A stretch of 64,000 nucleotides of DNA. It comes from Hepsetus odoe. Lineage: Eukaryota > Chordata > Actinopteri > Characiformes > Hepsetidae. Positions 52,385 to 62,529 of this stretch are shown in pieces; position 1 is the stretch's first letter, and every line of letters starts with the position of its first letter. Below the pieces are notes generated by a model. That model had not been told where the DNA came from, did no database searches, and worked only from the letters and a program-made list of their open reading frames with translations. The stretch is from positions 4,153,865 to 4,217,864 of the forward strand of contig CM029381.1 of the NCBI GenBank assembly GCA_017165825.1. The letters run 5' to 3'. The position numbers and the translations under genes are program-made.

Positions 52385-52533
52385 ATCCACCTTTTCTTAT
52401 TAAAGAGCTCGGGTCCCATTTCGTTACGCAAACACGAATACATGAGCAGAGACTTATTTATGATGGAGAGAAGGAAGAACTGCTATTTCACGCTTCGTCT
52501 TCTGCCTTAATTGAAATAAAAACTGCTTCCTTC

Positions 52534-52723
52534 TGTTGTGGAAAAATTTACCCAAGGAACAAGTCAGAGGCACTTTTAGTCTAACAGAGAGTTTAATAAT
52601 CACTGCAGTGAGGATTCCCCTCACACTCTACCAAGAATACAAGAGGAAGCCCCGAATACATAAAAACAGAGGTTATTATACACATTTTGGGCCGCAGGCC
52701 CACCTCCCCTCGACCTTCAAGGA
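52534..52723 (-). repeat. ERV 3' LTR, shared part
   Basis: 190 bp nearly identical to 59153-59341 (the block includes GTTATTATACACATTTTGGG). Beyond 52723 the similarity stops abruptly, so the U3 part differs or is lost in this LTR. A polyA-type ATTATTAAAC is present on the minus strand. Confidence 0.85.
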
Positions 52724-53554
52724 AAGGAAAAGTGAATGTACTAGCTTGCCTTGAAATGGATCATGGTTAAACTGCCCTGGAAATACAATTGCAGGGTAAC
52801 AACAACCTCACCAATTTGACTCTGGTGATTATGTACAGGCTCTCAGGCCACACGCCCACATTACTACATCATTTGCCCACAGTGTTGTAAAAGGGCATTT
52901 AAACTGATGTTCCTGTCTCGAACTATCATAAACCAAACAGCTGGACTGGGTTAGATCATCTACCCCCGTATTGTCTTTAAACCAATTGACATTACACTTT
53001 TACAGTCTGACCAACCTAATTCTGTTCCCCCATTCGCTCAGGCAGATAAGAGTCACGTTTCAGCCAGGCCCTGCACGGTAGAGGGCTACAGTTAAACCCA
53101 ACAACATTATTTTTCCAAAGAGCACACACGAGTCAGATTAACAGCAGGTGGAAGCTGATCTGTGTTCCTGACTATCTCTAACACAGTAATCATACTCAAA
53201 GTTGTCCAATGTACCGTACAAGTGCTGCACTCTGCACTGGGACCAGTATCATTTACAGTATCATTCCATTTTACCTTTGCATTATCACAGTGATTTGGTC
53301 CTTCCCTTGTTTGCCACTGGTGCACTTCCTGCCACCATCTTTAGTAAGATGATAACAGTTACCATCAAAATATTTCAAACAGGTCAGGATTCTGTGAGCC
53401 TTTGTCTTTCTTCACTGGTCTGTGCTCGGAGGGCAGGATATACCCGTTACGCCCTTGTCCCACTTCACCGAGACTCCATCACACCCTTTACCCTCACCCT
53501 GTCACCTGTTTCCACCCTCACGCGCTTACATTGTAATACATAGATCAACGTAGC

Positions 53555-53730
53555 TCTCTCTGCTTCACAGCGGTAGGTGTTGTCAGCAACACTTGAAACG
53601 TTCCCTTCCAACGCCTGGACTTCCAGTGCTTCCATCTGAACTCCTTTACCAGAATCGGGTCACCAGGTCTCAGGTCATGTAGAGGACCCTCTGCTCTCTT
53701 GTCAACAATTCTTTAACCTACTAGTGGACA
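53555..53730 (-). pseudogene. ERV integrase C-terminal remnant
   Basis: Minus-strand frame with a LRPGDPILVKEF-like block and WKGTFQVLLTTPTAVK, typical of the C-terminal DNA-binding end of gamma-type retroviral integrases. Ends in a stop shortly after. The catalytic core is not recognisable as an open frame. Confidence 0.65.
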
Positions 53731-54219
53731 GAGTGGAGAATAGCAAACAAAGAACAAAAATATTGCACCATTTCATCATCACAGTGTTGTTAAACTTGCT
53801 CCTGCTGCTTTACCTCCGGGCGGTCCCATGCCAAGGTTCATAGGTTTACCAAACAAAATTTCGAATAGGCTCAAATTCATTCTGGCTCGCCTGAGTTACT
53901 CTCTAGGCAAATTGAGCATGACTGGCAATATTATTATTTATTTTTTTTTCCTTCCCACAGCTGAGAATCCTTCAGTAAACCACTAAATTTCATATCCATC
54001 ATCCCCCCTGACTGACGCACAGTAAAGACTATGCGTCAGTTTACCAAAACAAGGAAAGAAATGACTCGGCAGGCATGGGAGGCCATTAGGCCCTCACCAG
54101 GTACCTTCGCCATAGCTGCTGCATGTGCAGACAGTAATCTGTTTATGCCATCCATTCTGTTATGGCATCCAAGAATGCTGAGATCAAATTGGAATTGAGA
54201 ATTTGGGAACTGTTAGATT

Positions 54220-54426
54220 TCAGAAATTTCCTGTGTCTTCACATAGCACCAAAATCATGTACCACTCCAAATGCAGATCTGCAATCACTGTAGAGTAACA
54301 GTAACTATCTTTAGCCAATTTACATGCTTCAGTCAAAGCTACAAATTCTGCTACTTGAGCAGACAGAACGAGGAAGGGTGCTGCTGTGGAGAGAGCCGCT
54401 TTCGGAGCAAACTGCAAGGCCCACAC
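54220..54426 (-). pseudogene. ERV RNase H remnant
   Basis: Minus-strand frame with SAQVAEFVALTEACKLAK, the conserved helix around the second catalytic acid of retroviral RNase H. The following catalytic Asp region is altered (IADLHLEW). Confidence 0.65.
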
Positions 54427-55636
54427 AGTTTAGTCCTTTGTTATCTCTCGAGGCAGAACCATCTGCAAAAACACAAGATTAGAGTTAGAGATGGGAACTT
54501 CCTGTAAATCTGTTCCACTGCTGCCACACAGTCATGAGGTTCATTGTCTTCTGGTAATGGAAGAAAAGTGGCAGGGTTAAGGTTAGTGTAGTGTTTAATG
54601 GTGACACTTGGCCTACATTATATTTCAAACATCTTGCAGCTGACAGGTGGGCTGCACTGTGGTCCTGTAAGAGAAGAGAAACTGCATGTGGTACAAAAAG
54701 AGTTAAATCAGCATAGCCAACTAGATCTCTGGAGGTCTCTATGGTCTTCTCTGCTGCAGCTATGTTTTTCAAACAAACAGGCAGACTTGCTGCTGTCGTG
54801 GAAAACTGAAGTGTAATCCCAAGTCAAAAATCAAATAAGGTCAAAAAATCAAGCGAAGTCAGAGAGATGCAGCACAACAAATTTACTGAAGAGTATCAGC
54901 AGGCGTAGTCCAGTGGGAGTAGCTCCAAAAAAGCTCATCCCAACTTCGGACTTTAAATACATTTCAATCACGTTCAAATTTACATAAATCCATCCCATTA
55001 TTTGTTTTCCACCAATAATATTCAATGCTGTCATGATTAAAACCTCAGTTCCTCCCTTTGCCACCTCACCAACATTAGACAAAGGTCCTTTTACTGATGG
55101 CTCCCTGTCTTATCCACCACCAACATTTCAAGATTTCTTCCCATCCAGGTTCCCAATTGTGAGTGCAGCAGCTTGATTAGAAATGTAACTGTTCGCGCCT
55201 GGCCGTCTATGAGCACTATTGTTCAGTTTAGAAACATATCTGTTTGCTGCTGGATGATTTCTGGGAACTCATGAGACTGCATAAGACACCAGACAACGTG
55301 TAACCCTTTTCAGGAGCCACTATTGATCAATTATAAATGTAACTCTTTTACTACTTGCTCATTGGAATTCGATGGTGTGGAACACTGTAAGACAGGGGCA
55401 AAAGTAAAGGGTCAAAAGTAAAGGGATTTTTAATATACTGCCACTGGATCCAGCTCTAAAGAGAAATAGGCCACCGGCCTAAGCTTATCTCCATGTTTTT
55501 GTAACAAATCTGAAGTCACATGTCCCTCCTTCTCAGAGACTGTTTGCACAAATGGTTCGGTGGATATGGGATTCCCAGTGTTGGAGGATACAATAGGGCT
55601 TGTTTCAAATTGTTAAAGGCCTCAAGTTTTGTCATT

Positions 55637-56720
55637 TCACGTGAGTTGACAGTTATTAGACAATTTCTGAGAGGTCATCGCCCGCAGCGGTGCCTCCATC
55701 TCTGAATAGTTAGGAATGAAACCTCTGCAATAGTAACACATTCCCAGAAAAGATGCTAATTGCTTCTTAGTCAAATGTCCGGTTATATCATGAATGGCCT
55801 CAGCATGCTTATTTGAGAGTGATTTACTCTGTGGTGAGATAATATGGCCCAAAAATGTCACTTGCTGTTTAACAAACTGAACCTTAGACAGACTGACCTT
55901 GTGGCCATTCTCAGCCAAATGTCTTTTCTACACTGTGCTTGGCTGGGTGCTGCAATCAGAAAATCATCAACATACTTCAAAACTGCGGTCCCCAGGGACA
56001 AAGCTAAGGAAGCTAATGAATCGCATAGTGCACCTTTGTGAAATTAAAAGCAACCCAAAATTGACAGTCAGGGTGTACATGCACACTGAAAAATACTTTG
56101 GCCAATTCAGTCACAGAGAACCACGTGGCATCGGGCGGAATTTGCGATAGGTTAGTGTATGGATTTGGAACTATGGGTGCAAAGGCCTGTACCGCAGCAC
56201 TGACTGCTTGCAAATAAATAAACACATACACATACATACACACATGCATATACATTTGGTGGTTTGACCCCTATCCCTGATTTTGGACAGGAAATAACAG
56301 CGTACGGACTGGAGAATTTGGACACAGAACAATCATCCCTGCCTTCCTCAAGGCTTCAAATACTGGTCTAATACCATCACTTCCTGTTTAAGTGGGTATT
56401 ATCATTGACAAGGCCTGTATGCGGATTTTTAATTATTTATCATTATTATTATTATTAACAACTGGAGGACTATTCTTTATCAACCCAACATCATTTTTAT
56501 CTTTCAACCACAAGTGATCTGGAAGTTTTGACAGAGCTGGGTCTTCATCCAAACTGGTCATTTTGTATGGTGGCTCAAAAAAAAATTGAGTAATGCGCTC
56601 ACAAGAGGCTGTGCTCTCACAAGGGCTGCAAAAGCCTGAACTTTGTCGCTGTATAAAACCACAGACAGGAACCCGATCTTTTGCCTGTGTGCAAACCAGA
56701 ATGAATGAACCCACGTCCTG
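55637..56720 (-). pseudogene. ERV reverse transcriptase remnants
   Basis: Minus strand, three frames. 56433-56714 holds the RT entrance (LPDHLWLKDKNDVGLI). 56013-56255 holds IVPNPYTNLSQIPPDATWF and VHPDCQFWVAF. The catalytic YVDD lies at 55963-55974. 55637-55918 holds the thumb/connection (VSLSKVQFVKQQVTFLGHI, FLGMCYYCRGFIPNY). Frameshifts separate the blocks and the motif-A region is poorly kept. Not functional. Confidence 0.78.
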
Positions 56721-58122
56721 CCAACAACAGGAAAAACTCTATTTGCTGTTCTGTAAACAGCACTGAAACACCAACAGTGTGTCCATTCCAAAACAGTTTA
56801 TCTAATTGAATGCTGTTGTGGGTGCTCTCACTCTCTCACTGTCCCATTAAAACCAGTCAGAATCAGCAGCAACACAAACAATGCAAATTATCTGAACACA
56901 TAAAATCCCTGCCCCCCGGTCTCAGCCTGTTCCAGCAGCAGAGATAAGAGCGCAGGCAATGTCTGTATCTGTGAGCCTCCACTCCTGATACAACAAGGAG
57001 CTGCTCATAAACAACTGGAAACAACTCCCCTCTTAAGTATCAATAATGTTCCATTTTCACAGCAATTCAGCTATAAACCCAAAATACACATAAATCACGG
57101 CCTAATAAATTTAGGATAATGAAAATGATGAAAGTAGAATTTGATCAACTGATGTTCAAAAGCATGCTGGCCTAGTTCACATTTGAAAGGTACAGAGAAC
57201 GGCTCAAACACAGACATTCCCCCCGTTCCTGTGGATGGAACAGTACGCCCACAAAAGGCAAGAGAAGGAGATCTCTTACAGAATATATGTCACAATCAAC
57301 TAAAAATGTAAATTTTTTCCCCTCAATTGTCAGTGTTAACTTTGGCATTTTCTTAAACCTTCAACTTGATACAGTGTGTAAGCTGTTGTGTGTGTACACT
57401 TTGTATTTTCGGGTGTCAGTGTGTGTACTGGTGTATGTAAATGTGAATTAGAATCATACGACCTGATCGCCACTCCCTCTGAGACATCCCCTTCCCCCGC
57501 CTCCTCCTGTCAATCACTTCCTGTCTGGTGCCAGGTTCCTGGTCCACGATGAACTTGATCATGTACTCGGATCAAACTGTTCAAACATTCTTTTGCCCAA
57601 TGATCCATGCCACCACAGATGAAACATCCAATGTATCACCTCTGCGTCCACCTCTGCCATGTCCTCTGTCTGATCCACACCAGACTGTTTCTGCCACCAC
57701 CTCCCCTCTCAGCTCTCAGGTTCAGCCTGGTCAGAGAGGCATCATGCAGCTGCTGCTGTTGCTTTTTGGTTCTGTCCTTGAGTTTCTTGCTCAGCAGTTC
57801 CTCAGCATGCTCCGTGTGTTTGATAATGGTGGCAACACGTGATGTTTTCTCTCCGATGCGTTCCATGTTGGTTCTTGTTGTTGAAAGTGCTGGTCTTTTA
57901 GTCTGGGAGGATTTCTGCTTCCTGCTTTGATGGCACCTGGGATCTTGTCCACGGTCATCCCACAAGACAATTGCAGCTGGAGCTCCCTCCATGGATTGTG
58001 TTGTTGACAGGTAGGAGAGGGATCCAGGTCCGTCTCAGTCAGGAACAGGAACTGACCTACTGGCCGATCAGGATACAGACATTGGTGCTCGGAAGAAACA
58101 AAATAAAGGATTAGTTTGGTTA

Positions 58123-58210
58123 GTTGATAACCTGTTATCAATGTAAAGTGCCTTGGGGCAACTTTGTTGTAAAAGGCGCTATACAAGAATAAATTGAATT
58201 GAATTGAATT
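58123..58210 (+). mobile_element. L2 LINE 3'-end fragment inside the ERV
   Basis: CTGTTATCAATGTAAAGTGC, CTTGGGGCAACTTTGTTGTA and AATAAATTGAATTGAATTGA are identical to the last ~90 bp of the L2 at 28470-28559. A severely 5'-truncated insertion. Confidence 0.9.
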
Positions 58211-58286
58211 AGTTGGACCGGCAGAGGTTTTGTGAAACTTTCTAGTTGTTGCGTCCGATGATCTAGGTGTGGTCGCACTAGCACCA

Positions 58287-58291
<5 letters not shown>

Positions 58292-58359
<68 letters not shown>
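58292..58359. repeat. (TG)n microsatellite, 34 units
   Basis: Uninterrupted TG dinucleotides. It lies within the gag remnant. Confidence 0.97.
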
Positions 58360-58361
<2 letters not shown>

Positions 58362-58755
58362 GTCTATTAGAGTCTGACTAACTCTATTTTCCTGCCATTC
58401 AGTTTTTAGTTTTTTTTTTCCTATACAATCTTTTAGAGCCTTGGAACTGAAAGACCCCTCTGCTAGAAACCCATATTTTACTACCCATCTGCTCAATATC
58501 ATTAAATCAGTTGCTTCCTCCCCACATCTCTGTCTCATAACAAGCATTCTTTCGCAATTCTCATTTACACTTTTTCCCAGATCTTTTGATTGTGAGGTCC
58601 CCATAGTCAAACGCAGTCCCGTTCCTGTCCCAGACAGGTGTAGCGCTACAACATCTACTGTCAATCGTCACCGACAGGGAAGGTAAACTTTTATCACTCT
58701 CAACCTTACCTTGAAAGAGTTGGACCGATCCCCAATTTCACTTCACTCCCCCGTT

Positions 58756-58820
58756 TTAGGTTTAGGTCCCCGCCTAAGGGTTCCCCCTTAGGTCACCTAA
58801 GGTCCCACCTTAGGTCCACT
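58756..58820. repeat. Cluster of short CCTAAGG/CCTTAGG palindromes in the ERV leader
   Basis: TTAGGT, GCCTAAGGG, CCCTTAGGT, ACCTAAGGT and ACCTTAGGTC in 65 bp between the right LTR and gag, able to fold as several hairpins. Could be leader (packaging-type) structure or simple local duplication. Confidence 0.5.
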
Positions 58821-59152
58821 GCGTACTGCCCCTATGGTACCCCACAGCCAGAGAATTTCTAAGTCTCAATTACCCCAAATTCTTAGATTAAGATGCTTGT
58901 TAAATCAACCAGAGATAAGGCCAAAAGGCAACCACAGAAAATCAAGGGAAAGAGAAGGTGCTCACTGACTGTTCCGCTATTCTATTTCGTGGAGTCCATC
59001 GGCGGAGGTCCCAGTGACTCCATGCCAAGCCCCTCTTCTCTGCAATTGGAGGTTAGGGGTCGGGTAAAATTTGAATCCCGAGATGATCAGTCCTTGGCCA
59101 TGGATGTCTGTCCTGGGCCGACCACTCGCGGACTCCTGGCTGGCTCGCCAAC

Positions 59153-59536
59153 TGTTGTGGAAAAATTTACCCAAGGAACAAGTCAGAGGCACTTTTAGTC
59201 TAACAGAGAGTTTAATAATCACTGCAGTGAGGATTCCCCTCGCACTCTACCGAGAATACAAGAGGAAGCACCGAATACATAAAAAAAGAGGTTATTATAC
59301 ACATTTTGGGCCGCAGGCCCACCTCCCCTCGACCTTCAAGTCCCAGTAAGCCTGAAAGTTGCTTTGTCTAAGTCCCTTCTTAACTCTTTTCCTTTATCTG
59401 TTTACGTCTTTTGCACTAGCAAGAGACCTGTCCGGGACATTCTGTCCAATTTATCTTTCTGCCTTATGTCGAAAACAACAACATGTTACAAAACATGATA
59501 TACTAAATAAAGGTTAGAACAAATTTTGCCTCCACA
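59153..59536 (-). repeat. ERV 5' LTR
   Basis: 384 bp, TG...CA ends (plus TGTTGTGG, CCTCCACA). On the minus strand the strand adjacent to its 3' end reads TTGGCGAGCCAGCCAGGAGT, a candidate tRNA primer site that I cannot assign. CCTTC target duplication follows at 59537-59541. Confidence 0.85.
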
Positions 59537-59656
59537 CCTTCGTCTATGTCTCTCAGTATCACTCAGACAGCTGGGAGTTTGTGTTTGGGGGGTGATTTGT
59601 CGAAGAGGGAGGTGAATAGAGAAGCACAAAGGGAGGCCGAAGCTGGATTGACGGCG

Positions 59657-60769
59657 GTGATATTCAATTCAATTCAATTTATTCTTGTATAGCGCCTTTT
59701 ACAACAAAGTTGCCCCAAGGCACTTTACATTGATGGTCGATGATGGAACAGGTTACAGTAATAGATGTTAAAACCGGACGACTACGGAGGAGAGGAACCA
59801 AAGACTCCACTATGTGGAGAAAAAAAAAAAAACCCTGAGGGTCCAAGGTCAACCGGCTACCCAACCCCCTTGGGTATACTAACAGTACAAAGTTAGTTTG
59901 GTTTTAAACTCCAGGATCAGTGAGGAGTCCCAAGTTTCTTCCAGGTACCGATGAGCTGCCAGGGTCCCTTGGCGCATCAGATGCATCACACAGACCAGAT
60001 GGTAGCTCAGCATTGGACTCAGGTGACGACCACAGCGGGCCCCCCCGGACATGTAGGGAGAGAAATGGAATGAGTGGGTCAGTAATGAGCAGGATCCAGT
60101 AGTGACAGACACAGAAATGAAACAACAGTGCGATGGCATGTACAGCAGCACCAGCGACATTAGTAGTGGTGCACTATGGTGATTGGTGCGGGTAAGCTAA
60201 ACTAAAGAAGTAAGTCTTTAGCTGTGATTTAAAGACTGAGACTGAATTGGCATCCCGTACAGAAAAAGGCAAGCTGTTCCACAATCTAGGGGCCCTGTAA
60301 CTGAAAGCTCGTGCTCCTATACATTTATTTATGCGAGGGACAATTAGGAGATCTTTATTCTGGGATCTAAGTGGGTGGTTAGGTGTATAGGTATTAAGCA
60401 GTTCGGTTAGGTATATTGGGGCAAGACCTTTAAGTGCTTTGTAGGTTAAGAGGAGGACCTTGAAGTCAGCCCTGTACCTAACAGGAAGCCAGTGAAGCGA
60501 GGAGAGTATGGGAGTTATGTGGTCGTACTTCCTGCTCCTGCTAACAATCCTAGCGGCTGTGTTCTGAATGCACTGTAGGGTGCTTAATGTGCCCTGAGAT
60601 CTTCCAGAAAGTAGGGCATTACAGTAATCTAATCTACTGTATACAAATGCATGTACTACTTTTGCTGTGTCTTCCATTGACAGAAAACGCCGTAGTTTGG
60701 CAATGTTCCGAAGGTGCAGGAAGCATGTCTTCGCAACTGCATTAACATGGGGATTAAATGAAAGATTTG
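59657..60769 (-). mobile_element. 5'-truncated L2 LINE in the H2A promoter region
   Basis: Tail (ATTCAATTCAATTCAATTTA) at 59657; reads minus up to about 60769, where the match to the 24-28-kb L2 stops mid-ORF2. Both flanks match the uninterrupted H2A upstream sequence at 6773-6850 (GACGGCGGTGAT on the left, TTGGTGGCTGTGAACATCAG on the right), so the insertion point is certain to within a few bases; TGAT may be the target duplication. Confidence 0.93.
60174..60677 (-). pseudogene. L2 ORF2 C-terminal fragment
   Basis: A 167-codon open part: RLDYCNALLSG, LHWLPVRYRADFKVLL, LKGLAPIYLTELL, APRLWNSLPFSVRDA, the same as the end of the 28-kb ORF2 with few changes. It has no catalytic domains and exists only as part of the truncated insertion. 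Confidence 0.85.
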
Positions 60770-60798
60770 ATTGGGTGTTTGGTGGCTGTGAACATCAG

Positions 60799-60830
60799 CC
60801 AATAGAAACGTAGCTGACTTTGCTATATGA
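60799..60830 (+). promoter_or_regulatory. H2A promoter (CCAAT and TATA-like), cluster 2
   Basis: CCAAT at 60799-60803 and GCTATATGA at 60822-60830, only about 30 bp downstream of the L2 5' junction; the upstream part of the promoter is now 1.1 kb away. Confidence 0.65.
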
Positions 60831-60890
60831 GGAGCGCTCGGCCAGCACGTTTTCTTATTTTAGATTTTGTTATTCGAGTTGATCTACACA

Positions 60891-61277
60891 ATGAGTGGAA
60901 GAGGTAAAACCGGCGGCAAGGCTAGAGCCAAGGCCAAGAGTCGCTCATCCCGCGCTGGACTCCAGTTTCCTGTGGGTCGTGTGCACAGACTACTGCGGAA
61001 AGGAAACTATGCCGAGCGTTTCGGCACCGGCGCTCCAGTCTACTTGGCCGCCGTGCTGGAGTATCTGACCGCTGAGAGCCTCGAGTTGGCCGGTAACGCC
61101 GCCCGCGACAACAAGAAGACCCATATCATCCCACGTCACCTGCAACTGGCTGTTCGCAACGACGAGGAGCTCAACAAGCTGCTCGGTGGAGTGACAATCG
61201 CTCAGGGTGGCGTGTTGCCCAACATTCATGCTGTACTGCTGCCCAAGAAGACCGAGAAGGCGGTCAAAAGCAAATAA
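60891..61277 (+). CDS. Histone H2A, intact frame with several substitutions
   Basis: 129 codons with stop, the normal length, no introns, start in the standard context (ACAATGAGTGG). Core nucleosome protein that pairs with H2B. Acidic-patch residues E56, E61, E64, D90, E91 and E92 are kept. Substitutions at usually fixed sites (mature numbering): V43F, A45T, I62S, R77H (R77 normally contacts DNA) and Q112H. The 3' stem-loop is present with a G-U wobble. The L2 insertion has removed the distal promoter. It may still be expressed, but the changes suggest relaxed selection; it is the only complete core histone frame in the window besides the altered H4. Confidence 0.85.
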   Translation: MSGRGKTGGKARAKAKSRSSRAGLQFPVGRVHRLLRKGNYAERFGTGAPVYLAAVLEYLTAESLELAGNAARDNKKTHIIPRHLQLAVRNDEELNKLLGGVTIAQGGVLPNIHAVLLPKKTEKAVKSK

Positions 61278-61307
61278 GCTGTGAACTATCGATTCAAACA
61301 TACAAAA

Positions 61308-61323
61308 GGCTTTTTTAAGAGCC
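61308..61323 (+). terminator. Histone 3' stem-loop after H2A, cluster 2
   Basis: GGCTTTTTTAAGAGCC: C to T at position 5 gives a U-G wobble but keeps the 6-bp stem. 31 nt after the stop, as in cluster 1. Confidence 0.9.
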
Positions 61324-61779
61324 ACCAATCTTTACAGGAAAAGTGCAGTTTCGTTTTAAATAATGACAAACCATTTACACCACCGTGATAGTAAACCAAG
61401 CAATCTGCATTATACAAACCATTTTATACATTTATTCAACACTACAGAATACTAAGACTTTACACACAATAAATGAATGTTTGTGCTCGACCCGTCCATT
61501 ACTATTTATTGTATGGCTGTCAGTTTTAAAAAGGAGCGTATTAAGTTGGTTGTGAAACAGTTAAAGAACAAACGCTGTTGTCGTATATTTTTGTGTGGAA
61601 TGTGTTTTTTTGGGGTGGGGGAAATCCTTCATTATTGAAGGATTAACTTCATTATTAAATGGTTTACACGGCGAATGTAGTTAATATGTAGCGCCTTAAT
61701 GAATCGTAAAATTAATTCATATGGTAAGCAAGACAAAAGTGAACAAAAAGGTTTGAAAAGTTGGAGCGGAGGAAGTCGC

Positions 61780-61873
61780 CCAATAGTGGTGATGGGATGA
61801 AGTCAGCGGTCCAATGGGAGGAGATTGCAGCTAAGACGCCCAATGAGCGACGAGCGGCTGGAACGCTTATAAG
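61780..61873 (+). promoter_or_regulatory. H3 promoter, cluster 2
   Basis: CCAAT at 61780, 61811 and 61840 and TTATAAG at about 61867, the same layout as 7861-7951. Confidence 0.72.
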
Positions 61874-61929
61874 GGGCTCGTGAAGCAAACACTCGTTTTC
61901 GTTTGTGGAGAAGATTAAGCTTCAGTATC

Positions 61930-62472
61930 ATGGTAAGAACTAAGCAGACCGCCCGTAAGTCCACCGATGGAAAGGCTCCTAGGAAGCAGTTGGCCACCAA
62001 GGCTGCTCGCAAGAGCGCTCCGGCCACTTTGCTTTGGTGGGTCTTTTAGAAGATACCAACCTGTGCGCCATTCACGCCAAGAGAGTCACCATTATGCCCA
62101 AAGATATCCAGCTGGCCCGCCCCGAAGAAGGGCTCCAAGAAGGCTGTGACCAAGACGGCCGGTAAGGGAGGCAAGAAGTGCAGAAAGTCCAGAAAGGAAA
62201 GCTACGCGATCTACGTGTACAAGGTGTTGAAGCAGGTGCACTCCGACACCGGCATCTCCTCCAAGGCGATGGGCATCATGAACTCGTTCGTCAACGACAT
62301 CTCCGAGCGCATCGCCGGCGAAGCTTCCCGTTTGGCTCATTACAACAAGCGCTCCACCATCACCTCCAGGGAGATCCAGACGGCCGTGCACCTGCTGCTT
62401 CCCGGTGAGTTGGCCAAACACGCCGTGTCCGAGGGCACCAAAGCCGTCACCAAGTACACCAGCTCCAAGTAA
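61930..62472 (+). pseudogene. H3/H2B fusion pseudogene made by two deletions
   Basis: From ATG 61930: [20 protein letters not shown] to KSAPAT, a typical H3 start with A1V and G12D. A deletion then joins the codons to the [10 protein letters not shown] region and a TAG ends the frame at 62047-62049 (codon 40). H3 sequence continues out of frame to the IQLAR codons at about 62119, where a second deletion joins it to H2B (PKKGSKKAVTKTAGK). The H2B part, 62121-62472, is open to SSK and TAA, with HYNKRST normal, and changes R-to-C and P-to-S (KQVHSDTG) and F-to-S (NDISERI). All of H4 and the H4-H2B spacers are gone. H2B has no start codon of its own. Confidence 0.9.
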
Positions 62473-62503
62473 AACAAGGAGCGAATACGTCATCCAAACC
62501 AAC

Positions 62504-62519
62504 AGCTCTTTAAAGAGCC
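62504..62519 (+). terminator. Histone 3' stem-loop after fused H2B
   Basis: AGCTCTTTAAAGAGCC: the first G is A (terminal pair lost) and one loop base differs. 31 nt after the stop. Confidence 0.88.
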
Positions 62520-62529
62520 ACCCACAGTT

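Larger units (their letters stand above)
57585..58604 (-). pseudogene. ERV gag remnants
   Basis: The 5' end at 58604 reads MGTSQSKD, a myristoylation-type matrix start. The frame is then broken by a (CA)n tract (58292-58359) and an L2 fragment (58123-58210). A second open part (57636-57992) is rich in charged and Gln residues. A CCHC zinc knuckle (C-x2-C-x4-H-x4-C) lies at 57585-57626 in a third frame, the nucleocapsid signature. Capsid is not recognisable. Confidence 0.68.
52534..59536 (-). mobile_element. Endogenous retrovirus, degenerate, between H1 and H2A
   Basis: LTR-type ends (TGTTGTGG... and ...CCTCCACA) flanked by CCTTC at 52529-52533 and 59537-59541. Transcription runs minus. Gag, protease/RT, RNase H and integrase remnants occur in the order expected of an orthoretrovirus of gamma-like organisation. 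About 0.8 kb separates the integrase end from the left LTR, too short for a full env, and I recognise no env. Many stops and frameshifts: a dead provirus. H1 is just upstream on the plus strand, and the H2A promoter flank resumes after the right LTR. Confidence 0.9.

Noticed and set aside
52735..53550. ERV envelope gene
   Set aside because: The space fits part of an env, but no frame shows a fusion motif, transmembrane segment or Cys pattern that I can support.
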